Shown: positions 44,828 to 54,493 of the stretch, piece by piece
Layout of the letters: every line of letters begins with the position of its first letter
How positions within the stretch are numbered: position 1 is the stretch's first letter
Assembly: GCA_947458265.1 (NCBI GenBank)
Contig: CANGYF010000007.1
Span: forward strand, 143,211-207,210
Direction of reading: 5' to 3'
From: Betaproteobacteria bacterium
GTDB taxonomy: Bacteria; Pseudomonadota; Gammaproteobacteria; Burkholderiales; CAIKXV01
Length of the DNA: 64,000 bases
Translations under genes and position numbers: made by a program
Notes under the pieces: generated by a model
The model's input: the letters and a program-made list of their open reading frames with translations, nothing else
Told to the model about the DNA's origin: nothing
Databases searched by the model: none

Positions 44828-44912
44828 CAAGCTTTCTAGTTATATCAAGCAAATCATTGAAAAATAGCGAGATTAGTTGTAAGCTAAGCTCCAGTGGGGC
44901 ATTGCCGTCGCA
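44824..44912 (+). promoter_or_regulatory. AT-rich leader with candidate promoters before the secretin gene
   Basis: A strikingly AT-rich stretch (about 44824-44890) lies in an otherwise GC-rich locus. It contains TTGAAA (44857-44862) and TAAGCT (44880-44885) spaced 17 bases, a fair -35 with a weak -10. Just downstream, GGCATTGCCGTCGCA (44898-44912) fits the sigma-54 pattern GG-N10-GC with one mismatch in the -12 element, 52 bases before the mshL ATG. Both are unproven. Confidence 0.4.
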
Positions 44913-44964
44913 AGTTTGCGCGGCAACCGCCCGGCCCGGATGCCGTGACCGACAGGAACCGCCG

Positions 44965-46869
44965 ATGAACGCGCCGACCCACCTCCAGCGGCAACCGATC
45001 GCCGATGCGAAGGGCATGCCGTGCCTGCTTTCCATGCTGGCGGCGGCGCTGCTGCTTGCAGGCTGCACGGCGCCGATCAAGGTCGCGCCAGCGCTGCCCA
45101 CGTCCGAAGGACACCTGGGCACGGCGCGCGAGGCAGCGCCGGTCGCCAACGTGCCGGCGCCCGTTCGCATCTCCGGCACGGTGCCGCCGCCGAAACCGGC
45201 CGAGAAGGTCGCGACTTATAGTGTCGTGGTGAGCGATGTACCGGTGCGCGAACTGCTGCTCGCGCTGGCGCGCGACACCCGCCAGAACATCGATATCCAT
45301 CCCGGGCTGACCGGCCGGGTCACGCTGAACGCTATCAACGAAACGCTGCCCGCCATCCTGGAACGCGTCGGCCGCCAGGTCGACATGCGGGTGCGCACCG
45401 AAGGCACGACGATCGTCGTGCAGCCAGACACGCCGTTCTTCCGCGTCTACCGGGTGAACTACGTGAACATGCAGCGCGACACCACCGCGACCATCGGCGC
45501 CTCCGGGCAGATCGGCGGCCAGCAGGGTGGCGCCGGCGGCACGTCTGGCGGTGCAGCCGGCGGCACTGCCGGCCTGGGTGGCGCCAGTGGCGCGGGCGGC
45601 GCAGTGAACGCATCGGCGACGCTGGTGCGCACCACCTCCCAGACCAACTTCTGGGAGACGCTGCGCGAAAACCTGCGCTCGATCCTCACCTCCTCGCGTG
45701 CGCAGACGCAGAGCGCCGAGGACCGCGCACAGCGCGCCGAGCAGGCCCGCCAGGTACGCGAGGAGCGGCTGGCGCAGGCCGAGGCGGTGAGCCGCGCCGG
45801 CGCGGCGTCCACTACCCTGTTCAATACGGTGTTCGGCCAGGCCGCCACGCAACCGGCAAACCCGAACGACATGCGCGACAGCGTGGTGGTCAACCCGCTC
45901 GCCGGCACGGTCAACGTGCTCGCCACCGAGCGGCAGCACCAGCTCGTGCAGCAGTACCTCGACGGCGTGACCACTGCGGTCAGCAGGCAGGTGCTGATCG
46001 AGGCGACCATCGCGGAAGTGCGGCTGAACGACACCTACCAGGCCGGCGTCGACTGGAGCCGGCTCGGCAGCGGCAACGGCGGCTTCACCTTCGCCCAGTC
46101 GCTGCTTGGCGGCAACCTGTCCGCACCACCGTCGGTCACCATCGGCTACTCGGCACCCAACTCGGGGAACATCTCCACCACGGTGAAGCTGCTGCAGCAG
46201 TTCGGCAACACCCAGGTGCTGTCGAGCCCGAAGATCATGGCGCTGAACAACCAGACGTCCATCCTGCGAGTGACCGACAACTTCGTCTACTTCCAGGTCG
46301 AGGCACAGCAGGGTGCGGTCACCGCCGGTGGCACCATCCAGCCGACCGTGTTCAACACGACCGCGCAGACGGTGCCGGTCGGCGTGGTTCTCGCCGTCAC
46401 GCCCCAGATCAACGACAGCGGCCAGGTCACCCTGACCGTACGCCCGACGATCACGCGGGTGACCGGCACGGTGGCCGATCCCAATCCCAGCCTGCGCCAG
46501 GGCATCGCGCCGATCCAGAACCTGGTGCCGGTGATCCAGACGCGCGAGCTCGAGTCGGTGCTGCAGGTGCTGAGTGGCCAGACGGTGATCCTCGGTGGCC
46601 TGATGCAGGACGACATCTCCCGCAACCGCGACGGCGTGCCGTGGCTGTCGCGCCAGCCCGGCATCGGCGACATCTTCAGCTTCCGTAACGAGCGCGCGAC
46701 CAAGACCGAGCTGGTGATCTTCATCCGCCCGACCGTGGTGACCAATCCGACGCTGCAGAGCGACGAGCTCAAGTTCTTCCAGCGCTTCCTGCCGCAGGGC
46801 GAGGCAGGTCCGTCCGTCGTGCCGGTAGGTGCACCCGAGGCTCGCGCCCGGGTCAGTCCGGCCAACTGA
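44965..46869 (+). CDS. mshL: MshL/PilQ-like outer-membrane secretin
   Basis: The 634-residue lipoprotein secretin has signal/lipobox LLLAGC (Cys34). An N-terminal secretin-associated domain (VSDVPVRELLLALARDTRQN, then LNAINETLPAILERV), a Gly/Ala-rich insertion (about 170-215), a long helical segment and the C-terminal secretin core (VLIEATIAEVRLNDTYQAGV, TQVLSSPKIMALNNQ and ESVLQVLSGQTVILGGLMQD) are seen. It forms the outer-membrane pilus channel. Start at the ATG preceded by CAGGAACC; the longer frame overlaps mshM's end. Confidence 0.93.
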   Translation: MNAPTHLQRQPIADAKGMPCLLSMLAAALLLAGCTAPIKVAPALPTSEGHLGTAREAAPVANVPAPVRISGTVPPPKPAEKVATYSVVVSDVPVRELLLALARDTRQNIDIHPGLTGRVTLNAINETLPAILERVGRQVDMRVRTEGTTIVVQPDTPFFRVYRVNYVNMQRDTTATIGASGQIGGQQGGAGGTSGGAAGGTAGLGGASGAGGAVNASATLVRTTSQTNFWETLRENLRSILTSSRAQTQSAEDRAQRAEQARQVREERLAQAEAVSRAGAASTTLFNTVFGQAATQPANPNDMRDSVVVNPLAGTVNVLATERQHQLVQQYLDGVTTAVSRQVLIEATIAEVRLNDTYQAGVDWSRLGSGNGGFTFAQSLLGGNLSAPPSVTIGYSAPNSGNISTTVKLLQQFGNTQVLSSPKIMALNNQTSILRVTDNFVYFQVEAQQGAVTAGGTIQPTVFNTTAQTVPVGVVLAVTPQINDSGQVTLTVRPTITRVTGTVADPNPSLRQGIAPIQNLVPVIQTRELESVLQVLSGQTVILGGLMQDDISRNRDGVPWLSRQPGIGDIFSFRNERATKTELVIFIRPTVVTNPTLQSDELKFFQRFLPQGEAGPSVVPVGAPEARARVSPAN

Positions 46870-46885
46870 TCGGCGCGCCGCAGAC

Positions 46886-48565
46886 ATGAGTCTGTTGATG
46901 AAGGCGCTGCAGCAGGCTGCCCAGAACCGCAGCGCCAGGGAACCCGGCCAGCCCGGGCCCGGCGACGGTGGCGATCCGGCCGCGCCAGGGCCCGACGGTG
47001 AGGTGGCGGCTGGTGGCGTGCAGGCACTGGCCGCGGCCGATCCGGCAGTGTCCACCGGCGAGCTCGCCCTGGAGCCGATCTTCGATCCGGTGCCGTGGCG
47101 CGAGGCCGAAGCGCAGCCGGCAAGACCGGCGACGGCGCAAGGTACGGCGGGTTCCGATACGCCGGACCGGCGGACCACCGGCAGCAGCCGCTTCCCGGCC
47201 GGCGGCATGGCAGACCCTGCGCGCGCGCAAGCCGCGCTGCGGCCCGACGCGGGCGCGCCGGCGGCGCCGGATGTCCGGCAGGACCGGCGCAACCCGCCGC
47301 GCTTGAATGGCGACCTGCTGGAGGGCGGCGCGCGGCAGGATGCGACCGCTGCAGCAGACGATCGAGCGCTTCGGCGCGGCCCGGTGCGTACCGAGGGCTC
47401 ACCCGAGCGGGCTGGGTCGGTACTGGCCGCCGGCGCCGGCGCGTCACGGCCGGGCGTGCTTTCGCGGCTCACCCGGATGCAGTGGATCATCACGGCCGGC
47501 GTGGCCGCGGGCACGCTGCTGTTCGCCTACTTCTACATACAGATCTCCTATCCCGGCCTGCTGCAGCGTGGCTTCCGGTCACCGTCGCTGGTGTCGCCGG
47601 TCGCGGTCCGCCCAGCCCAGCCGATGGCCCCGGCGCCGGTTGTGCCCACCCCGGTGCCCACCCCGCCGTCCATCGCGCCGCCCATCCCGCCCCTGCCCGC
47701 CCCGACAACCGGATCCACGCAGCCGATCGGCGCGAGCCCGCCGCCAGCAGGGCCGGCCACGGCGCCCGGGGTACCAGCTGCGCTGGCCGGTTCGCCGCTG
47801 CTCAGCCCGGCCGCTGTTGCTGAAACGCCATCTTTCGCGGCGTTCGCTGCATCGCCTGCCAAGCCACCCAAGCCACCCGAGCCACGGACGCCGGCCGCCG
47901 TCGGCACGCCACCGGCCGCACAGGCTGCATCAGCCGCACCGGCCGCAGAGGGTATCCGCGTGCTCCGGGGCAGCACGACAGCACCGGTCGATCCCGCGCT
48001 CGCCGATGCCTACGACCACCTGCAGGCGGGCCGCATCGAATCCGCGCAGCGCCTGTACAGCCAGGTCGCCAGCGCAGAGCCCCGCAACGTCGATGCACTG
48101 CTCGGGCTGGCAGCGGTCGCGCAGCTGGGCAACCAGCCGGAGGCGGCAAGCCGGCTCTGGCTGAGAGTGCTTGAGCTCGAACCACGCAACGCCCACGCGC
48201 AGGCGGCCCTGATCGGCCAGCTCGGCCGCGCCGACCCGGCCGCCGCCGAGTCCCAGCTGAAGACGCTGATCAGCCGCGAGCCGTCCGCGTTCCTCTATTT
48301 CACCCTCGGCAACCTCTACGCCGACCAGAACCGCTGGGCACAGGCGCAGCAGGCGTACTTCCAGGCACACCACCTGCAGCCGGGCAATGCCGACCATGCA
48401 TTCAACCTGGCCGTCGGGCTCGAGCGGATCTCGCAGCCACGGCTGGCCATCAACTACCTGCGCATCGCGATACGCCTCGCCGAAGCCGGCGCACGGGCCA
48501 ACTTCGACCTGCCCTCGGCACGCAAGCGCGCGGCGCTGCTCGAAGCGGCCCACGGGGCGCCCTGA
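46886..48565 (+). CDS. MshN-like tetratricopeptide-repeat protein
   Basis: The 559-residue protein starts at MSLLMKALQQAAQNRSAREP, the MshN-type N-terminal motif, 17 bases after the secretin stop. A membrane helix (WIITAGVAAGTLLFAYFYIQI, about 215-235) is followed by a very long Pro/Ala-rich linker and C-terminal TPR repeats (AYDHLQAGRIESAQRLYSQV; AQLGNQPEAASRLWLRVLEL; TLGNLYADQNRWAQAQQAY). It likely couples inner-membrane platform and periplasmic parts of the pilus. The low-complexity middle makes its length variable in relatives. Confidence 0.85.
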   Translation: MSLLMKALQQAAQNRSAREPGQPGPGDGGDPAAPGPDGEVAAGGVQALAAADPAVSTGELALEPIFDPVPWREAEAQPARPATAQGTAGSDTPDRRTTGSSRFPAGGMADPARAQAALRPDAGAPAAPDVRQDRRNPPRLNGDLLEGGARQDATAAADDRALRRGPVRTEGSPERAGSVLAAGAGASRPGVLSRLTRMQWIITAGVAAGTLLFAYFYIQISYPGLLQRGFRSPSLVSPVAVRPAQPMAPAPVVPTPVPTPPSIAPPIPPLPAPTTGSTQPIGASPPPAGPATAPGVPAALAGSPLLSPAAVAETPSFAAFAASPAKPPKPPEPRTPAAVGTPPAAQAASAAPAAEGIRVLRGSTTAPVDPALADAYDHLQAGRIESAQRLYSQVASAEPRNVDALLGLAAVAQLGNQPEAASRLWLRVLELEPRNAHAQAALIGQLGRADPAAAESQLKTLISREPSAFLYFTLGNLYADQNRWAQAQQAYFQAHHLQPGNADHAFNLAVGLERISQPRLAINYLRIAIRLAEAGARANFDLPSARKRAALLEAAHGAP

Positions 48566-48567
48566 TC

Positions 48568-50262
48568 GTGGCCGAACTGCGCAGGAAGCTCCGGCTCGGC
48601 GAACTGCTGGTCCAGCAGGGCCTGCTGTCGGTCGACCAGCTGCGCATCGTCCTGACCGAGCAGAAGCGCCGGAACGTCCCGATCGGCCGACTGCTGGTGC
48701 AGCTCGGCTTCGTCACCGAGGACGTGATCCGCGACGTGATGGCGCGCACGATCGGCCAGGAAAGCATCGACCTCGCGCAGGTGGTGATCGATGCCGACGC
48801 GCTCGGCCTGGTGCCCGAGGAGTTCGCGCGCCGCAACCGGATGCTGCCGATCGCCTACGACCCGGAGTCCCGGCTGCTGACCCTGGCCACCACCGACGTG
48901 TTCAAGGTGGTCGTGCTCGACCAGCTGCGCGCCAACCTCGGCGGACGGGTCGAGATCCGCACCCTGCTCGCCACCGAGGCGCAGATCGAGGAATCGATCG
49001 ACAAGTTCTACGGCTTCGAGCTGTCGGTCGACGGCATCCTGGAGGAGATCGAAACCGGCGAGATCGACTACCAGAGCCTGCAGGCGGCCGAGGGCGAGTA
49101 CACGCAGCCGGTGGTCCGGCTGGTCGGCGCGTTGCTGGTCGATGCGGTCAAGCGCGGCGCCTCGGACATCCACTTCGAGCCGGAAGCGGCCTTCCTGCGC
49201 ATCCGCTACCGGATCGACGGCGTGCTCGAGACCATCCGCAGCCTGCACAAGACCTACTGGCCGGGCATCGCGGTGCGGGTAAAGGTGATGAGCGGCATGA
49301 ACATCGCCGAGACACGGGCGCCGCAGGACGGCCGCGTGTCTATGAACCTGTCCGGGCGGCCGATCGATTTCCGCGTGTCGACGCAGCCGACCATCCACGG
49401 CGAGAACATCGTGCTGCGCGTGCTCGATCGCGAAAAGTCGATCATCAGCCTCGACCGCATGAACCTGACCGACCGGCAGCGCGAGAAGCTGCTGCTGATG
49501 CTGGCGCGTCCCGAGGGCATCCTGATCGTCACCGGCCCCACGGGCAGCGGCAAGACCACCACGCTCTATTCGCTGCTGTCGCAGGTCAACGACGAGACGG
49601 TCAACATCATGACCCTCGAAGACCCGGTCGAGTACCCGGTCACGCTGATGCGCCAGACCTCGGTGAACGAGAGCGCGAAGATGGAGTTCGCCAACGGCAT
49701 CCGTTCCATCATGCGCCAGGACCCGGACATCATCCTGGTCGGCGAGGTGCGCGACCACGACACGGCCGAGATGGCGTTCCGGGCCGCGATGACCGGCCAC
49801 CAGGTGTTCACCACGCTGCACACCAACTCGGCGCTGGGTGCGTTCCCGCGCCTGCTGGACATCGGGATACCGCCCGACATCATGGCTGGCAACATCATCG
49901 GCGTGATCGCGCAGCGACTGGTGCGCGTGCTCTGCATCCAGTGCCGCGAGCCGTACGATCCTTCCCCGGAAGAGCTGCGCCTGATCGCCAGGCCGGTGAA
50001 GCAGCTGTACCGGCCCGTCGGCTGCAGCCACTGCAACGGCAAGGGCTACCGCGGTCGCACGACCATCATGGAAATCCTCGTGATGGATGGCGAGATCGAC
50101 GAACTGGTCGCACGCCGCGCTACGCTGCGCGAACTGCGCACCACCGCGATGGCGCGCGACTTCCAGCCGCTCGCCGACGAGGCGATCGCGCGCGTGGTCG
50201 ACGGAACCACCAGCCTGGCTGAAGTGGCGCGCACGGTCGACCTGACCGGCCGCTACAACTGA
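48568..50262 (+). CDS. mshE: MshE/GspE-like pilus extension ATPase
   Basis: The 564-residue GspE-family ATPase starts at a GTG two bases after the preceding stop. Its N-terminal domain has two copies of the MshEN c-di-GMP-binding motif (RLGELLVQQGLLSVDQL, then PIGRLLVQLGFVTEDVI), a ligand-sensing feature known for MshE. Walker A is GPTGSGKTTTLYS, Walker B DPDIILVGEVRD, and two zinc-type Cys pairs (CIQC, CSHC) lie near the C-terminus. It powers pilus polymerisation, probably under c-di-GMP control. Confidence 0.95.
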   Translation: MAELRRKLRLGELLVQQGLLSVDQLRIVLTEQKRRNVPIGRLLVQLGFVTEDVIRDVMARTIGQESIDLAQVVIDADALGLVPEEFARRNRMLPIAYDPESRLLTLATTDVFKVVVLDQLRANLGGRVEIRTLLATEAQIEESIDKFYGFELSVDGILEEIETGEIDYQSLQAAEGEYTQPVVRLVGALLVDAVKRGASDIHFEPEAAFLRIRYRIDGVLETIRSLHKTYWPGIAVRVKVMSGMNIAETRAPQDGRVSMNLSGRPIDFRVSTQPTIHGENIVLRVLDREKSIISLDRMNLTDRQREKLLLMLARPEGILIVTGPTGSGKTTTLYSLLSQVNDETVNIMTLEDPVEYPVTLMRQTSVNESAKMEFANGIRSIMRQDPDIILVGEVRDHDTAEMAFRAAMTGHQVFTTLHTNSALGAFPRLLDIGIPPDIMAGNIIGVIAQRLVRVLCIQCREPYDPSPEELRLIARPVKQLYRPVGCSHCNGKGYRGRTTIMEILVMDGEIDELVARRATLRELRTTAMARDFQPLADEAIARVVDGTTSLAEVARTVDLTGRYN

Positions 50263-50304
50263 CGCCAGCCGCGCCGGAACCCACTGGCGAGAACCCACCG
50301 AGCC

Positions 50305-51507
50305 ATGGCAACCTTCCAGTACAAGGCGGTCGACCGCACCGGGCGCGCGGCGCGCGGCAGCCTCGATGCGATGAACGACGTCGACCTCGAGCTGCGGCTG
50401 CGCCGCATGGGGCTCGACATGATCTCGTTCCGCGCGGTCGAGCCACGCAGCATCCAGTCGCTCGGGGCGGTGAAGAGCCAGGACGTGATCAACCTGGTGT
50501 TCGACCTGGAACAGATCAGCCGCGCCGGCATCCCGATGCTCGACGGACTGCGCGACCTGCGCGACGGCATGGAGAACCCGCGGCTGCGCGAGATCCTCAC
50601 CTCGGTGGTCGAGGACATGGAAGGCGGCCGCATGCTGTCGCAGTGCCTGGGCCAGCATCCCTCCATCTTCAACAACGTGTTCGTGAGCCTGGTGCGGGCG
50701 GGGGAGCAGTCGGGTCAGATGACCGAGGTGCTCGAGAACCTCGGCGTCACGCTGCGCATGCAGGACGAACTGGCGGCACAGACACGCCGGCTGCTGGTCT
50801 ACCCGAGCGTGGTCCTGCTGGTGGTGCTGGCGGTGATGGCATTCCTGTTCACCTACCTCGTGCCGCAGGTGACCGGGCTGCTGCGCACCATGGGCATCGC
50901 GCTGCCACTGCAGACCCGGGTGATGATCGGCGTGTCGGAAATCGTACGCGGCTACTGGCCGCTGCTGCTCGCGCTGCCGGCCGTGGCTGGCGTGGTCGGG
51001 GTGTCGCTGGTGCGTACCAACGACCGCGCGCGCCTCGCCTGGGACTACGTGAAGCTGAACGTACCGGTCACCGGGCCGCTGCTGCAGAAGGTGATCATGG
51101 CCCGATTCGCCAACGTGTTCGCACTGCTCTACCGCTCCGGGATCACCATCCTCGAGGCGCTGCGCACGAGCGAGGCCATCGTCGACAACCGTGTGATCGG
51201 CGACTCGATCGCGCGGGCGACCAGCCAGATCAACGCAGGGGTCAGCCTGACCGACGCGTTCCGCGACCTGGGCACCTTCCCGCCGCTGGTGATCCGGATG
51301 CTGCGCGTGGGCGAGGCGACCGGGGCGCTCGACACAGCGCTGGCCAACGTCACCTACTTCTACAATCGGGACGTGCGCGAATCCATCGAGCGCGGGCTCA
51401 AGCTGCTGGAGCCAGCGCTTATCTTCGTGCTCGGCATGTCCCTGCTGCTGATCATGTGGGCCGTTCTGTCGCCCGTCTACGACATCCTCGGCAAGCTGAA
51501 ACTGTGA
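50305..51507 (+). CDS. mshG: MshG/GspF-like inner-membrane platform protein
   Basis: A 400-residue GspF-family protein with two tandem repeat domains. It begins MATFQYKAVDRTGRAARGSLDA, the usual start, and has three membrane helices (about 170-190, 220-240 and near 380: LIFVLGMSLLLIMWAVLS) and two cytoplasmic domains, each with the LRVGEATGALDTAL or VRAGEQSGQMTEVL helix. It organises pilin assembly above MshE. It follows mshE by 42 bases. Confidence 0.95.
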   Translation: MATFQYKAVDRTGRAARGSLDAMNDVDLELRLRRMGLDMISFRAVEPRSIQSLGAVKSQDVINLVFDLEQISRAGIPMLDGLRDLRDGMENPRLREILTSVVEDMEGGRMLSQCLGQHPSIFNNVFVSLVRAGEQSGQMTEVLENLGVTLRMQDELAAQTRRLLVYPSVVLLVVLAVMAFLFTYLVPQVTGLLRTMGIALPLQTRVMIGVSEIVRGYWPLLLALPAVAGVVGVSLVRTNDRARLAWDYVKLNVPVTGPLLQKVIMARFANVFALLYRSGITILEALRTSEAIVDNRVIGDSIARATSQINAGVSLTDAFRDLGTFPPLVIRMLRVGEATGALDTALANVTYFYNRDVRESIERGLKLLEPALIFVLGMSLLLIMWAVLSPVYDILGKLKL

Positions 51508-51594
51508 GCGCCCTACCCTCCGCAATGGATGCCTCCCTGCCTCGCGATCCACGACACCGCTGCCGGCCCGGCGCGCACCAGGGGACCTGCTGAC

Positions 51595-53187
51595 ATGGCT
51601 TTCGGCGAACGCCTGCTGCTCTGCGTGGGCGCCGCACAGGCGACGCTCGGGCGATGGCGCGGCAACCGGCTGATCGGCTGCGAGACGTTCACGCCGGACG
51701 AGGAAGGCCTGCGGCGCTTCGCGCTCGCGCTTGCGGTCGCATCCGTGCGCCGGCTGCCGATCCATGCACTGGTCGATGCGGTCGAGGAGGACTACCGGAC
51801 CGAGATGCTGCCGCATGCCACCGGCCGCGAACGAACGACGATGGTCCAGCGCAGGCTGCGCCAGCTGTACCGTACCTCGCCTTACCATGCGGCCGTGCTG
51901 CAGGGACGCGACGGCGGGCGGCGACGCGACGACCGCTACCTGTTCGCGGCGTTGACCAACGCGGAGCTGTTCCTGCCCTGGGCCGAGGTGATCGAGGAGG
52001 CACGACTGGCCTTCGCCGGCCTCTACCTGCTGCCGATGGTGATGCCGTCGCTGGCTGAACGTCTCGGTATCGACCGCGCGCCGACGCTGGTCATTACCGC
52101 CACCGCAAGCGGGCTGCGCCAGACCTTCATCGAGGACGGACAGCTCCGGGTGAGCCGGCTGACACCGCTCGCACGCAGCAGCGGCGCCACCCTGTCCAGC
52201 CACGGGGATATCGACCTGCTGGTCGATGAAGTGGGCAACACCCGGCTCTACCTCGAGGCACTGAAGCTGCGCGGACGCGACGATCAGCTGTCGGTGACCC
52301 TGGTCGACATCGACGACAGCCTGGCACCGGCCGTCGCAGCGCTCGAAAGCCAGGGCAACAACGTCCGTTGCGAACGAATCACCGCGGCCACCCTCGCCCA
52401 GAAGCTGCCGCTGTCGGTGCAGTTGCTGGCGGATACGCCGGACGCACTTTCGATGACGCTGCTCGGGTTGCGCTCGCCTACGGTAAACCTGGCGCCGGCA
52501 CCCTCGATGCGCCGCTTCCAGGTCCTGTCCATCCAGCGTTCGCTGTATGCCGCGACCGGCGTCATCGGCGTGGTCGGCATCTCGTTCGCGCTCGTCAACG
52601 TCTGGCAGCACCGCGAGCTGACATTGCAGGCCGAGGCGCAGCGCATCGAGACCAGCCGCTGGCAGGAACGCTATGTCGAAGCCACCCGCCAGTTCCCGGA
52701 GGCACCGGCGCCGCTCCAGACGATGCAGGGGACGGTCGATGCCGCGCGGCTGATCGCAGCGCAGACGCGAACGCCGGAGCGTGCGTTCTCGGTGGTCGCA
52801 AGCGCACTGGATGCGCAGTCCGAGATCGCACTGCGTCGGCTGACCTGGCGCCTCGGTGATCCGATCGGCGACGGCGACGGCGACGCGCAGCGATCCGGCG
52901 CGCCACGCAACACGCCCGGCCAGGCGCTGGCGGCACGCGTCGAGACCATCGCCATCGATGCCGAGATCAACGGCTTCTCGGGCGACCTGCGCGCGGCCAT
53001 CGCCAGCATCGAGGGCTTCGCGCAACGGCTGCGCGCCGATGCACGGGTGCAATCGGTGGTCATCGCACGCCTGCCGCTGAACCTGAACCCGGGCTCCAGC
53101 CTGTCTGGCAACACGCAGGAGCGCACCGACCAGGGCGGTGGCGCCACCTTCCGGCTGCTGGTGCAGTTGCGCGGAGCACCGACATGA
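51595..53187 (+). CDS. MshI/PilM-like actin-fold pilus assembly protein
   Basis: The 530-residue protein starts at MAFGERLLLCVGAAQATLG. An actin-like cytoplasmic N-terminal half (LPMVMPSLAERLGIDRAPTL, TATASGLRQTFIEDGQLRVS, VDEVGNTRLYLEA) precedes one membrane helix (about 335-355) and a periplasmic C-terminal region, the MshI or GspL/PilM-N combined architecture. Recognition of ATP-binding residues is uncertain. It is followed by the MshJ-like gene with a 4-base overlap (ATGA). Confidence 0.75.
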   Translation: MAFGERLLLCVGAAQATLGRWRGNRLIGCETFTPDEEGLRRFALALAVASVRRLPIHALVDAVEEDYRTEMLPHATGRERTTMVQRRLRQLYRTSPYHAAVLQGRDGGRRRDDRYLFAALTNAELFLPWAEVIEEARLAFAGLYLLPMVMPSLAERLGIDRAPTLVITATASGLRQTFIEDGQLRVSRLTPLARSSGATLSSHGDIDLLVDEVGNTRLYLEALKLRGRDDQLSVTLVDIDDSLAPAVAALESQGNNVRCERITAATLAQKLPLSVQLLADTPDALSMTLLGLRSPTVNLAPAPSMRRFQVLSIQRSLYAATGVIGVVGISFALVNVWQHRELTLQAEAQRIETSRWQERYVEATRQFPEAPAPLQTMQGTVDAARLIAAQTRTPERAFSVVASALDAQSEIALRRLTWRLGDPIGDGDGDAQRSGAPRNTPGQALAARVETIAIDAEINGFSGDLRAAIASIEGFAQRLRADARVQSVVIARLPLNLNPGSSLSGNTQERTDQGGGATFRLLVQLRGAPT

Positions 53188-53780
53188 GCGCTGCTGGAAG
53201 TTCACCCTACACGGCACCTGCGCTGCTGCTGGCGATGGTGACGGTCGCCGTCGGCACGCTCGGCTGGTACAGCGACCGGATCGCCGACGGTGGGCGTGTC
53301 GCCGCGGCACAGACGCAGCGGGCACTCGACGAGGCGCGGCTGCGCTTCCTGCGCTCCGGCGAGGAACGCGACCTGCTCACCCGCTACGCACCGGAGTACA
53401 GGGCGCTGGACGGCCACGGCTTCATCGGTTCTGAACAGCGCGTGAACTGGATCGACAGCCTGCGCGTGGCGAGCGAGGCCACCCGTCTCTACGGCGTCCA
53501 GTACCAGATCGGCGTGCAGGCCCCGTACCGCCTGCCCGAGTTGCCGCAGTCCACGCTCGTCCAGTCGCCGATGAGTATCGACCTGCGGCTGGCCCATGAA
53601 GGCGACCTGATGCGCTTCCTGCGTACGCTGGCAGGGCAGCGCGCAGGCGTGTTCGTGCTGAACGAATGCACGCTCGAGCGCCTGTCGGCCGAGCCGGGCG
53701 GGGGCGGCCAGCCGAACCTGCGCGCCGACTGCGAGCTGTCATGGATATCGGCGCCAAGGCCACCCGGAGCAGATCGATGA
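53184..53780 (+). CDS. MshJ/PilO-like pilus assembly protein
   Basis: This 198-residue protein has an N-terminal membrane helix (APALLLAMVTVAVGTLGW) followed by a coiled-coil-prone stretch and a ferredoxin-like PilO/GspM-type domain containing LYGVQYQIGVQAPYRLPEL and LMRFLRTLAGQRAGVFVLNE. It overlaps both neighbours (ATGA at each end), placing it between MshI-like and MshK-like genes as in MSHA loci. Assignment rests on position and architecture more than on strong sequence matches. Confidence 0.7.
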   Translation: MSAAGSSPYTAPALLLAMVTVAVGTLGWYSDRIADGGRVAAAQTQRALDEARLRFLRSGEERDLLTRYAPEYRALDGHGFIGSEQRVNWIDSLRVASEATRLYGVQYQIGVQAPYRLPELPQSTLVQSPMSIDLRLAHEGDLMRFLRTLAGQRAGVFVLNECTLERLSAEPGGGGQPNLRADCELSWISAPRPPGADR

Positions 53781-54493
53781 ATGCCCCCCGCAGCCCGAAG
53801 CTTGTCCCGGGAGAGCGGCAGGGCACCCGGCGCTGTCGCCCGCTGCCGCTGGCGGGGATCGTGCGCGTTGTGCTTCTGGCCGGAATGGCCGGCGGCGCGA
53901 GCGCCGCATCCGCCCAGGACGCACTCGGGCGCCTGTTCTTCACGCCGGCGCAACGCGCCCAGATCGATGAAACGCGCCGCCGCCCCGCGGCCCCGGAGCC
54001 GGTACGCGAGACGACGGGTGCGCCGGCAGCGGCGCAGTCGCTGTCGGTGGAGGGTATCGTCCGGCGCAACGATGGACAGGCCACGGTCTGGGTCAACCGC
54101 AAGCCGACCGCGGCGCCGGAGCAGGCCGGTGCGGTGCGCATCGGCCCGGTGCGCGATGCGTCCGACGGCGCCGACCTGCGCCTGCCGGACGGCGGCCGCC
54201 GGGTGCGGATCAAGGTCGGGCAGGAAGTGGACGTGCAGTCCGGACGGATCCAGGAACGCTACCGGCAGCCAGCGGCAGCTCCGCAGCCGGTGGCACCGGA
54301 GATGCCGGCTGCCAGTGCAACGGGTGCAACCGGTGCAGCGAGCACTGCGGACGCGGCGGGGGCAACTGCCGCCGGTTCGACGCGCGCCGAACCGGCGCGC
54401 GATGCGGCGGTCGATCGGCTGCTGCGCGAACTGGGCCGCCGCCTGGACGAGCCGCCGCGCAGCCCCGCGCGAGAGCCGGAACCGGCCCGATGA
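53777..54493 (+). CDS. MshK-like periplasmic pilus protein
   Basis: The 238-residue exported protein has a signal peptide (about 28-48, cleavage near SASAQDALG) and the segment LGRLFFTPAQRAQIDETRRR, found in MshK/PilP-position proteins of betaproteobacterial pilus loci. A beta domain follows (SVEGIVRRNDGQATVWVNR, RVRIKVGQEVDV), with a Pro/Ala-rich tail. It overlaps the MshJ-like and prepilin-like genes by 4 bases each (ATGA). Confidence 0.7.
   Translation: MNAPRSPKLVPGERQGTRRCRPLPLAGIVRVVLLAGMAGGASAASAQDALGRLFFTPAQRAQIDETRRRPAAPEPVRETTGAPAAAQSLSVEGIVRRNDGQATVWVNRKPTAAPEQAGAVRIGPVRDASDGADLRLPDGGRRVRIKVGQEVDVQSGRIQERYRQPAAAPQPVAPEMPAASATGATGAASTADAAGATAAGSTRAEPARDAAVDRLLRELGRRLDEPPRSPAREPEPAR

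Noticed and set aside
44824..44829. Perfect TTGACA -35 box at the mshM stop codon
   Set aside because: No -10 element lies at the proper 16-18 base spacing; the nearest TATATC is only 11 bases away.
48454..53325. A 1623-codon open frame on the minus strand opposite the pilus assembly genes
   Set aside because: It is antisense to mshE, mshG and the MshI/J-like genes, whose proteins match known families. Its translation is low-complexity and Arg/His-rich, as expected for the shadow frame of GC-rich coding DNA.
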